From contig CM022670.1 of the NCBI GenBank assembly GCA_012295275.1, forward strand, positions 5,649,142 to 5,713,141: a DNA stretch of 64,000 nucleotides, written 5' to 3'. Below the pieces are notes generated by a model, which was not told the origin of the DNA, did no database searches, and saw only the letters and a list, made by a program, of their open reading frames with translations. This document shows, one piece after another, positions 37,750 through 50,800 of this stretch. How positions within the stretch are numbered: the first letter of the stretch is position 1; every line of letters begins with the position of its first letter. Source of the stretch: Chrysomallon squamiferum (taxonomy: Eukaryota; Mollusca; Gastropoda; Neomphalida; Peltospiridae). The position numbers were made by a program, and so were the translations under genes.

Positions 37750-38415
37750 AACAAAGCAATGTTTAATTGATATCTTAGAAAAGCAATGTTTAATAGATGC
37801 ATTAAAAACCCAGTTTACAACCTGTTAAAAAAGCAATGTTTAACAGGTGATTACATAAGCAGTGTTTAATACAAATGTGCTACAAAAGGAATACTTAATA
37901 AACATTTAAAAAAAGAAAAAAAGCATTAGTAGATATGTTTAAAAAATCCTCTGTTTAATAGATATGTTAAAAAAGGTTGTTTAATAGATATTTTAAAAAG
38001 CAATATTTAACAGATATGATAAAAAAGCAGTGTTTAATACATATGTGCTACAAAAGGAATATTTAATAAAAATTTAAAAAAAAAGAAAAAACATTAATAG
38101 ATATGTTTTAAAAGTCAAGTGTTTAATAGATATGTTAAAAAAGAAAATGTTTAATAAATATTTTTAAAAAGCAGTGTCAAAAAAGCAATGTTTAATAGAT
38201 ATGTTTAAAAAAAGAAAAAATATGCAATGTTTAATATATATCTTTAAAAAGCAGTGTTTAATAGATATGTTTTTAAGAAAAAACAATGTTTAATAGATGT
38301 ATTAGTGGAGCAGTGTATAAAAAAAACTTAAATAATGTTTAATAGAGAGGTAAAAAAAGAAAAGAAAAGAAAAGATTGATATTTAAAAAAAAATAGTGTT
38401 TAATACATATGTGCT
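37750..38415. repeat. Degenerate ~27-bp A-rich repeat
   Basis: More than 15 diverged units of AAAAAGCAATGTTTAATAGA with TATGTT. Confidence 0.8.
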
Positions 38416-38999
38416 TGTTTCCTTATAACTTTTACTAAAATAGCTGCCATTATTAAATCAATAATCTGGGAACTGAGGCTTTGTATAATAAAACTTGCTA
38501 TAAATATGTAGACAATGCTATTTACAAAACAATAAAGTAGTTTGGATATGGCAGTTCATTCAGCATGCTGGAAACATGATGGATTACTTTGATGTGTTTT
38601 ATTCTCCATACTTAAAATACATTAATACATTTCAGTATGTAAAACCTGGTTTTGTTGAGTACACAGTACTTACAAGTCAGTATATTTTACATAAATCCTA
38701 AAATGTTTTAGTACTATACATATATACAAATACAAGTTAGTATATTTTACATAAATCCCAGATGTGTTGACATTCTCTGTACTTAAGAATACAAGTCATC
38801 AGTATCATGTCCTCTCCATTTTCAGTCTGATAAACTGCTCTCTCTTTTTTTCAATTTTTCTTTTAATGTAGACTATGTTCTCTGTCTTCTTTAGTTCCAG
38901 GATTAATTATCCCTAGAATTCAAACAAAACAGTTTAAATATATATATATATATATATACATACATGTGACATAATATCAGTGTAACTATATCTAGGTTA
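38416..38999. other. Unique sequence with a short TA run
   Basis: TA dinucleotides lie at about 38938-38958. Two similar segments share AAGTCAGTATATTTTACAT and AAGTTAGTATATTTTACAT (about 38673 and 38734). Confidence 0.4.
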
Positions 39000-39405
39000 A
39001 TACCTCTATTTAATTGTATCTGGAATTAATAACTATGGTTGATTGTACATGTACCTAGATTAATGCCTATTTTTAATTATAACTGTTAATGCCTGCTTTT
39101 AATTATATCTAGGTTAATGCCTACTTTCAATTATGATTAGATTAATGCCTATTTTTAATTATAATTAGATTATTGCCTATTTTTATTTATAACTAGATTA
39201 TTGCCTATTTTTATTTATAACTAGATTATTGCCTACTTTTATTTATAACTAGATTAATGCCTATTAATAATTATAACTAGATTAATGCCTACTTTTTAAT
39301 TATAACTAGATTGTTGCCTATTTTTAATTATAACTAGATTAATGCGTACTTTTAATTATAACTAGATTAATTCCTACTTTTAATTATAACAAGATTGATG
39401 CCTAT
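39000..39405. repeat. 29-bp minisatellite
   Basis: About 13 copies of AATTATAACTAGATTAATGC plus CTAYTTTT. Confidence 0.92.
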
Positions 39406-39603
39406 GTTTGTCTGTTTTAACAAGAGAAGTGGTGGAAACATGCTCAGTAAGACTCTGTTTAACATTCACAGTCTACCCTGCTGATTTATTGTACCCACAT
39501 GTCCACACTTATTTTTATTGACCATTCTGACCACACTGTCCAAGCTGATGGGTGTGAGTGACATACTGGGGTCAGGCCAGCAGTGACTAATCACGTGCAG
39601 TAC

Positions 39604-39951
39604 AGGCAAATCAAATTGAAAACTCTGTTAGTGCCCTCCTGGGAAACTGCTTATGAAGTTTACCCTTATCACACAGTTTCCTAAATAACAACTCTGACTG
39701 TATACAGTATTAGTTATAACATTATCTAGCGTATAGGATACAGTATTAGTATTAGTTATAACATATTCCAGTATATATGATACAGTATTAGTATTAGTTA
39801 TAACATTATCCAGTATATATGATACAGTATACAGTATTAGTTATAACATTATATAGTATATATGATAATGTCATAACTAATCCTGTATACTGTATAACTT
39901 CATAAGACGTTTACCAGAAGGGCTCTAACAGATTTTTCAGATTTGATTTGC
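39604..39951. repeat. Fold-back inverted repeat with a minisatellite in its left arm
   Basis: Left arm 39604-39726 and right arm 39865-39951 are inverted copies: GCAAATCAAAT, CTGTTAG, GAAGTT and the 29-bp inner arms 39824-39852 / 39865-39893 (two mismatches, 12-nt loop) pair. A ~36-bp unit (TATTAGTTATAACATTAT) is tandemly amplified only on the left side. Unpaired insertions of about 40 bp occur in the left arm. It looks like a fold-back or MITE-like element. No target-site duplication was identified. Confidence 0.75.
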
Positions 39952-39954
39952 CTT

Positions 39955-40844
39955 GATATCATTTCATATCATGTGTGTATAATGTAATGTGTTATCATAC
40001 ATGTTATCATACAATATTAATTTGTTACTACTAATATAGTCAGTGTTACAATAATACCACTGCTATAATAAAAATCTTGACTAAAAGGTCATCAGCTGAA
40101 GAAAACAAAACTGATTTTATCTGATTTGTCTTATCAGCTGTAATTCCACAAAATATTGAAATGATTTTAAGTGGCATACACCAAGATAAACTATAAAAAT
40201 ATTGTTACTTATTGTAATGAGTTTCATTGCTGTTTACTAGACAAAATTCGTTATTGGCAGTACTAATGTAAACACATTAAATGTGGTTACTGTTACTATG
40301 CTGATTTTGGTACTAGCCAGTATTGTAAACAGAATGTTATGATAAGTCTGTAATAGTCATATCCTAAACTGAATTTTGATTTAACTCACTGATTATGTTG
40401 CTATGGAGACACATCCTATGATATGTTTTGTGTGCTGGCACTGGTCTTGTGAAGCATGCAGGGTTCATGAAATGAAATTGCAATCTATTTCTGACATTTA
40501 TTTTACAAATGATAATATCCGCTTTCCTTGTAAGCCACATTTTTCCAAGTAATCAACAGCCGCAGTAACTTAGCAACCTGATCAAAGTTCAATTGGATAA
40601 CTTTTATATTCATTACTAGACAGTTATTTCCACAAAATGGTTTCCTGGCGGGAAATCTGGTGATATGACTTCTGTCTCAAATTACATGCACACATTTTGA
40701 GTTAATTTATTTTTTACTAGTGTTATTGGCCTGTCAGAGATAAATCCGCTAGTAAAACAAGTAGTAGTTAGCTAATAAACAATTTAATACATTAGTTACT
40801 TAACATAGCTACTTGTATATAACATTGTGTATTCTACACTGTAC
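39955..40844. other. Unique sequence, no gene seen
   Basis: A moderately complex island without a coding frame. Confidence 0.35.
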
Positions 40845-41055
40845 TGTTGTAACCAGTTATTGTACAGTTACTATATCATCATACCAGTATTTTCTTTGTA
40901 ACCAGTCATTGTACAGTTAATATATCATCATACCAGTATTTGCTTTTTAACCAATCATGGTACAGTTCCTCATACCAGAATTTGTTTTGTAACTAGTTAC
41001 TGTACAGTTAATATATCTTTACATCAGGATTTGTTTTATAACCATGTTTTGTACT
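40845..41055. repeat. ~49-bp array, inverted relative to 41440-42215
   Basis: About four units of GTACAGTTAATATATCATCA plus TACCAGTATTTG and TAACCAGT. It is the reverse complement of the unit of the larger array to the right. Confidence 0.88.
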
Positions 41056-41439
41056 GCTAGAATATCGCTACATGTTTTTGACTGCTTACTTGGATACAGA
41101 CAAATATATGATTATATGCATTAGGCTGCTCACTTAGAGATACACAACTGTATTATTCTGAATATTAGAAAGTTCACAAATTTATTGATACTGGAGCCTA
41201 ATTGGAAGGCTGTTCTCAATAAATTTTGCTTTGTGTCAGATTTTTATGTTGTTCTGTAATGAGGCTGTTCAGGACTGATTCCACTTAAGTGTTTCATGCT
41301 GAATTACCACATGTTGTGAAATGAGCATGCAGTGTTTAGCACTCTGGCATCTTGGTGTCAATACAGCAGATAGCTTTCACTGTTCACCAGTCATCTGAGC
41401 TGCTGAGGTATTCTAGTGCTACAAGAAATGGTTACAAAA

Positions 41440-42215
41440 CAACTGCTGATGTAGAGATATATTAACTGTACAATAACTGGCTCCAAAAAACAAATACTGG
41501 TATGACGATATATTAACTGAATACTAACTGGTTGCAAAACAAATACTGGTATGATATATATTAACTTACAATAAGTAGTTACAAAACAAATTATGCTATG
41601 ATGATATATTAACTGTGCAATAACTGGTTACAAAGCAAATACTGGTATGATGATATATCAACTGTATAATAACTGGTTACAAAGAAAATACTGGTATGAT
41701 GATATATTAACTTTACAATAACTGGTTGCAAAACAGATACTGGTATTATGATATATCAACTGTACAATAACTGGTTACAAAGAAAATAGTGGTATGATGA
41801 AATATTAACTGCACAATGACTGGTTACAAAACAAATACTGATGAAGAGATATATATTAAAACTGTACAATAACTGGTCATAAAACAAATACTGGTATGAT
41901 GGTATATTAACTGTACAATAACTGGTTACAAAACAAAAACTGGTATGATGATATAATAATTGGTTACAAAGCAAATACTGGTATAATGATATATTAACTG
42001 TACAATAACTTGTTACAAAGCAAATACTAGTATGATGATATATTAACTGTACAATAACTGGTTACAAAGAAAATACTGACATAATAATATGTTAATTGTA
42101 CAATAACTGGTTACAAAATAAATACTGACATGATGATTTATTAACTGTACAATAACCGGTTACAAAACAAACACTAATGTGAATAACTGGTAACAAAAAC
42201 AATACTGGTGTCATG
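41440..42215. repeat. ~49-bp minisatellite, right arm of an inverted pair
   Basis: About 16 copies of ACTGGTATGATGATATATTA plus ACTGTACAATAACTGGTTAC. Facing the 40845-41055 array across about 385 bp of unique sequence, it can form a long hairpin. Confidence 0.92.
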
Positions 42216-43269
42216 ATAACGTCAAGCAAATATTCTTTTTCCTGTTACTGTTTGATATTTTTCTACTTCTTATTTTTTATAACAAATACATTTCATCTGA
42301 CCTACTGACCATTCCTATCACCTGACTTGACCTACCCTGAAACATTTTACTCCCTTCATCAATACCGAAAACATTTAAGTCTCATCTATTGCATCTGTAA
42401 CTCCTGAAATACACATTTAACTCTCCAGTCATTTGAGGTACAGAGAAGTGGGAATGGAAAACAGAAAGCTCTGTGAGTGTTCTATAGCTCTGTAATGTGT
42501 TTTAAGTGCTGGAGCAGTGTTTTATTAATGGAATAATTTTTTTTTTGTATCTGTATTACAGCAGCAAATGAAGTGTTTCACCAACCCATGCAGCATAGCA
42601 ACATGGTGTAATCTACTAAATTACCACATTTTTCTCACTTGACTGATCATTTGTACAAATCTGCGTGATCACTTTTCTGTAGACTGTGATCAAGTGACAG
42701 TGCTTATTATTTTCTTGTACATTTTGTGTGAGAATTAAAGTGAAAGTGTTGGCAAAGAACATTGGTATTTCAGTTTTAAATATTTAAGCATATATATTAG
42801 CTGTGCAAATAAAGTCTAATGAGAATTATTTAGCATGTATTGTAAAAGTGTTTGAGATAAATAACAGCTACATGACATTTATACAATCCTTGAATCTCCT
42901 TCTCATGTTTATATTTGTTTCTATCTGATATTTATATGTGTTATATCTGATATTTATATGTGTTATATCTAATATTTCTGTATATCTGATATTTATATCT
43001 ATTAAGTCTGATGCTTGTCTGTTATATCTGATGTTTTTGTCTGTTTTGATGTTTGTGTCTGTTTTTATTTATAACACTTATATATATATATATATATAAA
43101 TCAGTGTTAATATATGATGTGTCACTGCCAGACATTTAACTTCAAGAAACACTTTTATTAAGTTAGTGATTTCCACAGATTAGTTATTAAACATTTCAAA
43201 ATCTGATTAACATATTTGCATGACTTACACTTTACTAAAACACATCATTGAACAGAGAGAGAGGAATGT
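42216..43269. other. Unique sequence with a short 22-bp repeat
   Basis: GATATTTATATGTGTTATAT-type units occur at about 42925-43040, and a TA run lies near 43080-43098. No gene is seen. Confidence 0.4.
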
Positions 43270-43615
43270 AGTGTTAGAGTGTTATAAAAAAGTATACGTT
43301 TAATGTGTTAATATGTTAGAAAGAACTGTATGTAGTATTAGTGTATTAAAAATAGTGTGAAGTGTTAGTGTGTTATAAAATAAAGTGCAGGTTTAATGTG
43401 TTAGTATGTTAGAAAGAACTGCTTGTAGTATTAGTGTATTATAAAAAAGTATAGGTTTAATGTGTTAATATGTTAGAAGTGTATGTAGTATTACTGTATT
43501 AAAAAGTAGTGTGTAGTGTTAGTGTGTTATAAAAAAGAGTGCAGATTTAATGTGTTAGTATGTTAAAAAGTAGTATGTAGTGTTAGTGTGTTACACATTA
43601 GAAAGCAAAATACAG
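43270..43615. repeat. Degenerate ~70-bp repeat with ~25-bp subunits
   Basis: Repeats of GTGTTATAAAAAAGTRYAG, TTTAATGTGTTAGTATGTTA and TGTAGTATTAGTGTATT blocks. Confidence 0.82.
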
Positions 43616-43849
43616 TGCTAGGGAAATAAGTTTATATTTATACACTGAGTAATAATTTGTGTCACCGCTTGAATGTGTGGATAATCAATTGTGACAATTC
43701 ATCAGTAACGCAGTCACATGCAGTTGATGTCTTCCACTCACCAGCTGCCTCCAAGTAAAGAATAATTTTGTTTGTTCTGAATGTACATAATCATTGTCAT
43801 CACTGTCATCATCATCTTCTTCTTCATCATCATCTATATAGTGTTGTTT

Positions 43850-44530
43850 AATAAATTATATATATATATATAAACATAAATAATTAGTGTGTTAAATATA
43901 TTTATTATTACATATTAATAATTAATGTGTTAAATACATTTACTATTATATACTAATTATTGTGTTAAATATGTATTATTATTAGACACTAATTATTAAT
44001 GTGTTAAATATATTTACTATTAAAACTAATAATATGTTAAATATATTTACTATTAAAACTAATAATATGTTAAATATATTTATTAGTAAAATACTAATAA
44101 TTAACATTAAAATATGTTTAATATTTAATACTAATAATTAATGTATTATATATAGTTATTGCATCCAATTATTGTGTTAAAGAGTTCTTATTATTACACA
44201 CTAATAATTAATGTGTTAAATATATTTATCATTATATACTAATAATTAATCTGTTACATATATCTGTTCTTGCATATTAATAATTAATGTATTAAATATA
44301 TTTATTATTAAATGCTAATAATTAATGTGTTAAATATATTTATTATTATATAATAATATTTAATGTGTTAATTATATTTATTATTAAATGCTATTAACTA
44401 ATATTTATTATGAAATGATGATGTTTAATGTGTTAACATGTTTGTTACTATATACAAATAGTTAATGTGTTAAATATATTTATTTATTAAATACCCACAG
44501 TCAATGTGTTAAATACATTTACTATTACGT
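43850..44530. repeat. ~40-bp AT-rich minisatellite
   Basis: About 17 diverged copies of TAATGTGTTAAATATATTTA plus TTATTATATACTAATAAT. Confidence 0.88.
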
Positions 44531-44539
44531 GACTAATTA

Positions 44540-45252
44540 TTCTGTGTGAAGTGACATGCTGTCAGACAGCTGTTAAGGTTTAGACAAGGTTTGTTAGACA
44601 ATGTGTTCTGCATGATCACACATCGATTAATTTATACATGTTAAATGAATAAGAGAGTTTCTCCAGAAATTAGAGAGATTTATCAGCAGCAGTCTGACTT
44701 ATTGATTGTAAGTAACAAGCCCTTTTTTTTCCTACTAGATGACAAATAGTGTGTGATAACTGGCAGCTGTCTGGTTTCTACAGTGATTGTAAGTTTAAGT
44801 TTTCACTGAGCGGTAGACTCAGCAGGCCACGTTTGTAATGACCAGCTATCGTGGCCGGTAAAATGAGTTAGATGCTGTGATCACTAAAATGATTATGTGC
44901 TATGGACTGGAGGCTCCCCAGTGTATTGAATGTCACTGTCTGATACAGCCAATAACATCAGCCACAACGTTGCCATGACACACTGGCAGATTGCATGTTG
45001 ACAAATGAAGTTTATGCTGTTCGTTTTGTGAACAAATACATGGTGTCACCTATTTAAAACAATGTGTCGCTATAGGAAAATGACTGCTTCTGGAAAATTC
45101 TCATGTTTAAAAAAGACTAAATAATTTGACAGATGGTTGTACATTGATTATTTCCACTGAAATATTGTTCTTTACCATGAAGTAATATTTATAAAACACA
45201 ACTCACTGGGGATATGCCAAGAATCAACTGTTGTCTGTGAAATCTGTGACAG
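44540..45252 (+). promoter_or_regulatory. Unique island with a strong donor: possible promoter and non-coding first exon for the channel gene
   Basis: This 0.7 kb stretch is free of repeats and less AT-rich than its neighbours. It ends in TCTGTGACAG|GTAAGAAT, a near-perfect 5' splice site at 45252/45253. The next strong plus-strand acceptor leading to a clear gene is TATTTCAG at 55173, just before the TRPC start codon. Linking the two is inference. The intervening 9.9 kb would be an intron made mostly of minisatellites. Confidence 0.3.
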
Positions 45253-46364
45253 GTAAGAATTTTATTTTTGAAAATATAAAAACTACTTGAACTGTTAACA
45301 GTATATTCTGATATATCCAGTAAAATGTCTTTGATACTTATATCTGTACATCACTCTAGTATATATATGTCACTATTAGATATCTAATGTACTTTTAAAT
45401 GTACACCTACATGTGACTGCTATATTTGCCGCAATATATGTCTACTAATTATACATTTATGTTACTGTTGTATTTGTTACTATTTTTGATTCAGTGTAAA
45501 ATGCATGTCATTATTGCATATGTTGCTATTTAAATCACATCATTACCAGATAGTTGTGACTAATGTTACATTTATACATTTGTCACTATTGCAGTGTTTG
45601 TGTTTAAAAAGCTTCTTCAAGACCTCAGTCTCTGGAGAATTCAGTCAGAAGAAAACATTTAGAATTCATACAAAAAGAAATGTCATTATTTCACTCTTTC
45701 TTTTGATGAAATGTTGTTGAAAATGTAGTCTATAAATGCCAGAGATTCATGTGGGTTAGAGAAATTTCATCAAAGTGAATGTTTAAAAACATCCATCATT
45801 AGGGAAAGATTTTTTTTATTAATTTTCAGTAATTTGATAAAAAAAATTATTTTTGGACTAGTTTAAGTATATACTGATTAATGAAATGTGTAAAAATCTA
45901 TTGTGTGTATAGAAGTTTACCTTTTGTGTAAATCCAAATTAATTTAGCCCACACAAGAATAACACTTTTTAATTAAAAAGTGTGAACACAGATATGTTGT
46001 GAGTGGAAATTATAACTGAGTCAACATTTTCACTTGACATTTACATGCACCATTTTTTTCTTTTTCTTTTTTTCCTGTCTTTCTTCTTCTTGGCTGATAT
46101 TTTCATTGTGTTCAGTGTTTGTTAATATCGTAATAATTATCAATTCATTGACTGCACTGAGCAAATCTGTCTATTTTTAAACACTTTTAAAAACAAAAAG
46201 AAAACTACAATTTCTAAAACATTCCATTATTTGAAATCATAATTAGTAAAATGTCAAAAAATAAAGTAAATAAATAAATAAAAAATAAAAAAGTAAAGAT
46301 TTAGAGTTTCCAAAACCGTCCATTCTTTAAAATGTAAGAACAAAAGTTAATGAAAATTTTAACC
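45253..46364. other. Unique AT-rich sequence, no gene seen
   Basis: An open frame at 45505-45720 (NVTFIHLS, then KSFFKTSVSGEFSQKKTF) weakly recalls zinc-finger linker text but has no Cys2-His2 spacing and no splice support. Confidence 0.35.
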
Positions 46365-46830
46365 GGATAATTATTAACACAAATAGTAAAGTAAATATAG
46401 AGAAAATTATTAATAAAAATTGTAAAGTAAATGTAGAGAGAATTATTAATAAAAATAGTAAATGTAGAGAAAATATTTAATAAAAATAATACAGTAAGTA
46501 TAGAGAAAATTATTAACACAAATAGTAAATTAAGTATAGAGAAAATTATTAATAAAAATAAATGATATAGTAAAGTAAGTATAGAGAAAATTATTAATAA
46601 AAATAGTATAGTAAATGTAAAGAAAATTATTAACATAAACAATATGAAAGTAGATTAATAAAGTAAGTATAGAAATTATTATTAATAAAAAAGTAAATGT
46701 AGAAAAAATTATTAATAAAAACAGTAAAGAAAATGTGGAGAAAATTATTGACACAAACAGTGAAGTAAATGTGGAGGAAATTATGAATACAAGCAGTAAA
46801 GTAAATGTGAAGGAAATTATTGACAGACAT
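46365..46830. repeat. 31-bp minisatellite
   Basis: About 15 copies of GTAGAGAAAATTATTAATAA plus AAATAGTAAA, more diverged at the right end. Confidence 0.92.
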
Positions 46831-47707
46831 GAAGATAAAAAGACAAGTGAGTTGAACAGATAAAATCACTTAGTGTAAATCTCACCTCTGTGTGCTGCAG
46901 CACCTCACTCTTTGTACAGATACTCAACACAGTTTGCCTTCACTTTATTTATTCATTCATTCATTCATTCATTGATTTTTTTATTTTTTGCTGTAGTTGT
47001 TTGTTTGTTTGTTTGTTTATTTGTTTATTTATTTATTTAAGTTAACCTGTATGGAAACTAACTGTACTACTGCTAATTACAAACAAAAGCAAGTTAACAT
47101 GGTGATGTTTCTTTAAAATCTGGTATGATACTGTTACGCTACAGACTTCTGTGTTTCCCAGTGAAAAGAAAACAAATAATTTTAACTGATTTTCATCTTG
47201 TTTAAACAATGCTGTAACTTATTTATGATGTTAGCTGTAATTTACAAAGTGTAGTGACATTTATCAATTCTAACTGTTTACTTATTTATTTTTTTCTTCT
47301 TTTTCTCAGCAGTCTTCTCTCTTTTTCTTTTTATCACCATCATCATCATCATCATTACTAATTTTTTTTTTTTTTTTATTGTTATTACCTATTTTTTCAT
47401 TTAAATGTTATTAAGGTAGTGTGATGTTAATTGGCTGTGTAAGAGGACTGCCTCTATTGATTGAGAGCAGTTTACTAACAATTGTACTTCTCTCCTACTG
47501 CTTTGGGCAAATAGTGCTTGCTTCCTCCACAATGGTTACATTGTCTCAGCTAAGCTATGGTTACACAAGGGAGTGTATAATGATTATGTTTTCTACAGCT
47601 GGTACTGGTTGCATGAGATATAATAGATGGTTGCATCAAATACTGATTAAATGAATAATAATTTTACCTGCAGTTAACTGTATCTTAATATATTGTAATG
47701 AACAAAC

Positions 47708-47708
<1 letters not shown>
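46831..47708. other. Unique sequence with ATTC, TTTG and CAT microsatellites
   Basis: Short microsatellites lie near 46945-46970, 46995-47040 and 47335-47355, and a poly-T run near 47362. No gene is seen. Confidence 0.45.

Positions 47709-47794
<86 letters not shown>
47709..47794. repeat. CT microsatellite, ~43 repeats
   Basis: An uninterrupted CT run followed by CATGGGAC. Confidence 0.98.
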
Positions 47795-47796
<2 letters not shown>

Positions 47797-47874
47797 GGGA
47801 CAAACTAATATAAATAAACAGATATTCAATGTCTAAGTATACAAACACATACCATATCTGGACTACAGACCTGA

Positions 47875-50800
47875 TAAACACACTATGTCTGCACTGTACA
47901 CCTTATAATACACACTACATCTATACTGTAATCTGATAGTGTCTGTATTATACACCTGTATACTGTACACCTTAAAATACACTCTATATCTATACTATAA
48001 TCTAATAGTTTCTGTACCATACACCTAATAAACACACTATGTCTGTACTGTACACCTTATAATACACACTACATCTATACTGTAATCTAATAGTTTCTGT
48101 ACCATACACCTAATAAACACATTATGTCTGTACTGTACACCTTAAAAACAAATTTTATCTATACTGTAATCTGATAGTGTCTGTACTATACACCTGATAA
48201 ACAATGTGTCTCTACTGTACCCCTGATAAACAATGTGTCTCTACTGTACCCCTGATAAACAGTGTGTCTCTACTGTACCCCTGATAAACAGTGTGTCTCT
48301 ACTGTACCCCTGATAAACAGTGTGTCTCTACTGTACCCCTGATAAACAATGTGTCTCTACTGTACCCCTGATAAACAGTGTGTCTCTACTGTACCCCTGA
48401 TAAACAGTGTGTCTCTACTGTACCCCTGATAAACAGTGTGTCTCTACTGTACCCCTGATAAACAGTGTGTCTCTACTGTACCCCTGATAAACAGTGTGTC
48501 TCTACTGTACCCCTGATAAACAATGTGTCTCTACTGTACCCCTGATAAACAGTGTGTCTCTACTGTACACCTGATAAACAATGTGTCTCTACTGTACACC
48601 TGATAAACACTGTCTGTACTGTACACCTGATAAACAGTGTGTCTCTACTGTACACCTGATAAACACTGTGTCTCTACTGTACACCTGATAAACACTGTGT
48701 CTCTACTGTACACCTGATAAACACTGTCTCTACTGTCTCTACTGTACACCTGATAAACAGTGTGTCTCTACTGTAAACAGTGTGTCTGATAAAACAGTGT
48801 GTCTCTACTGTACATCTGATAAACAGTGTGTCTCTACTGTACACCTGATAAACAATGTGTCTCTACTGTACACCTGATAAACACTGTGTCTCTACTGTAC
48901 ACCTGATAAACACTGTGTCTCTACTGTACACCTGATAAACAGTGTGTCTCTACTGTACACCTGATAAACAATTTGTCTCTACTGTACACCTGATAAACAG
49001 TGTGTCTCTACTGTACACCTGATAAACAGTGTGTCTCTACTGTACATCTGATAAAGTTTGTCTGCACTGTACACCTGATAAACAGTTTGTCTGCACTGTA
49101 CATCTGATAAACAGTTTGTCTGCACTGTACATCTGATAAACAGTCTGTACTGTACATCTGATAAACAGTTTGTCTGTACTGTACATCTGATAAACACTGT
49201 GTCTCTACTGTACACCTGATAAACAGTTTGTCTCTACTGTACATCTGATAAACACTGTGTCTCTACTGTACATCTGATAAACACTGTCTGTACTGTACAC
49301 CTGATAAACACTGTGTCTCTACTGTACACCTGATAAACAGTGTGTCTCTACTGTACACCTGATAAACACTGTGTCTCTACTGTACACCTGATAAACACTG
49401 TCTGTACTGTACACCTGATAAACAGTGTGTCTCTACTGTACACCTGATAAACAATGTGTCTCTACTGTACACCTGATAAACACTGTGTCTCTACTGTACA
49501 CCTGATAAACACTGTGTCTCTACTGTACACCTGATAAACACTGTGTCTCTACTGTTCACCTGATAAACACTGTGTCTCTACTGTACACCTGATAAACACT
49601 GTGTCTCTACTGTACATCTGATAAACACTGTGTCTCTACTGTACATCTGATAAACACTGTGTCTCTACTGTACTCTGATAAACACTGTGTCTCTACTGTA
49701 CACCTGATAAACACTGTGTCTCTACTGTACATCTGATAAACACTGTGTCTCTACTGTACACCTGATAAACACTGTGTCTCTACTGTACACCTGATAAACA
49801 CTGTGTCTCTACTGTACAATAAACACTGTGTCTCTACTGTACACCTGATAAACACTGTGTCTCTACTGTACACCTGATAAACACTGTGTCTCTACTGTTC
49901 ACCTGATAAACACTGTGTCTGCACTGTACACCTGATAAACAGTGTGTCTCTACTGTACATCTGATAAACACTGTGTCTCTACTGTACACCTGATAAACAG
50001 TTTGTCTGCTACTGTACATCTGATAAACAGTTTGTCTCTACTGTACATCTGATAAACACTGTGTCTGTACTGTACATCTGATAAACAGTTTGTCTCTACT
50101 GTACATCTGATAAACACTGTACTGTACACCTGATAAACACTGTGTCTCTACTGTACACCTGATAAACACTGTGTCTCTACTGTACATCTGATAAACAGTG
50201 TGTCTCTACTGTACACCTGATAAACAGTGTGTCTCTACTGTACACCTGATAAACACTGTGTCTCTACTGTACACCTGATAAACAGTGTGTCTCTACTGTA
50301 CACCTGATAAACACTGTGTCTCTACTGTACACCTGATAAACACTGTGTCTCTACTGTACACCTGATAAACACTGTGTCTCTACTGTACACCTGATAAACA
50401 CTGTGTCTCTACTGTACACCTGATAAACACTGTGTCTCTACTGTACACCTGATAAACACTGTCTGTACTGTACACCTGATAAACACTGTGTCTCTACTGT
50501 ACACCTGATAAACACTGTGTCTCTACTGTACACCTGATAAACACTGTGTCTCTACTGTACACCTGATAAACACTCTACTGTACACCTGATAAACAGTGTG
50601 TCTCTACTGTACATCTGATAAACAATGTGTCTCTACTGTACACCTGATAAACACTGTCTCTACTGTACACCTGATAAACACTGTGTCTCTACTGTACACC
50701 TGATAAACAGTGTGTCTCTACTGTACACCTGATAAACAGTGTGTCTCTACTGTACACCTGATAAACAGTGTGTCTCTACTGTACACCTGATAAACAGTGT

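Noticed and set aside
46301-46869. Minus-strand frames of 74-113 codons rich in Phe, Ile and Asn
   Set aside because: They are an artefact of the 31-bp AT-rich array.
47636-47881. Arg-Glu repeat frame
   Set aside because: It is the translation of the CT microsatellite.
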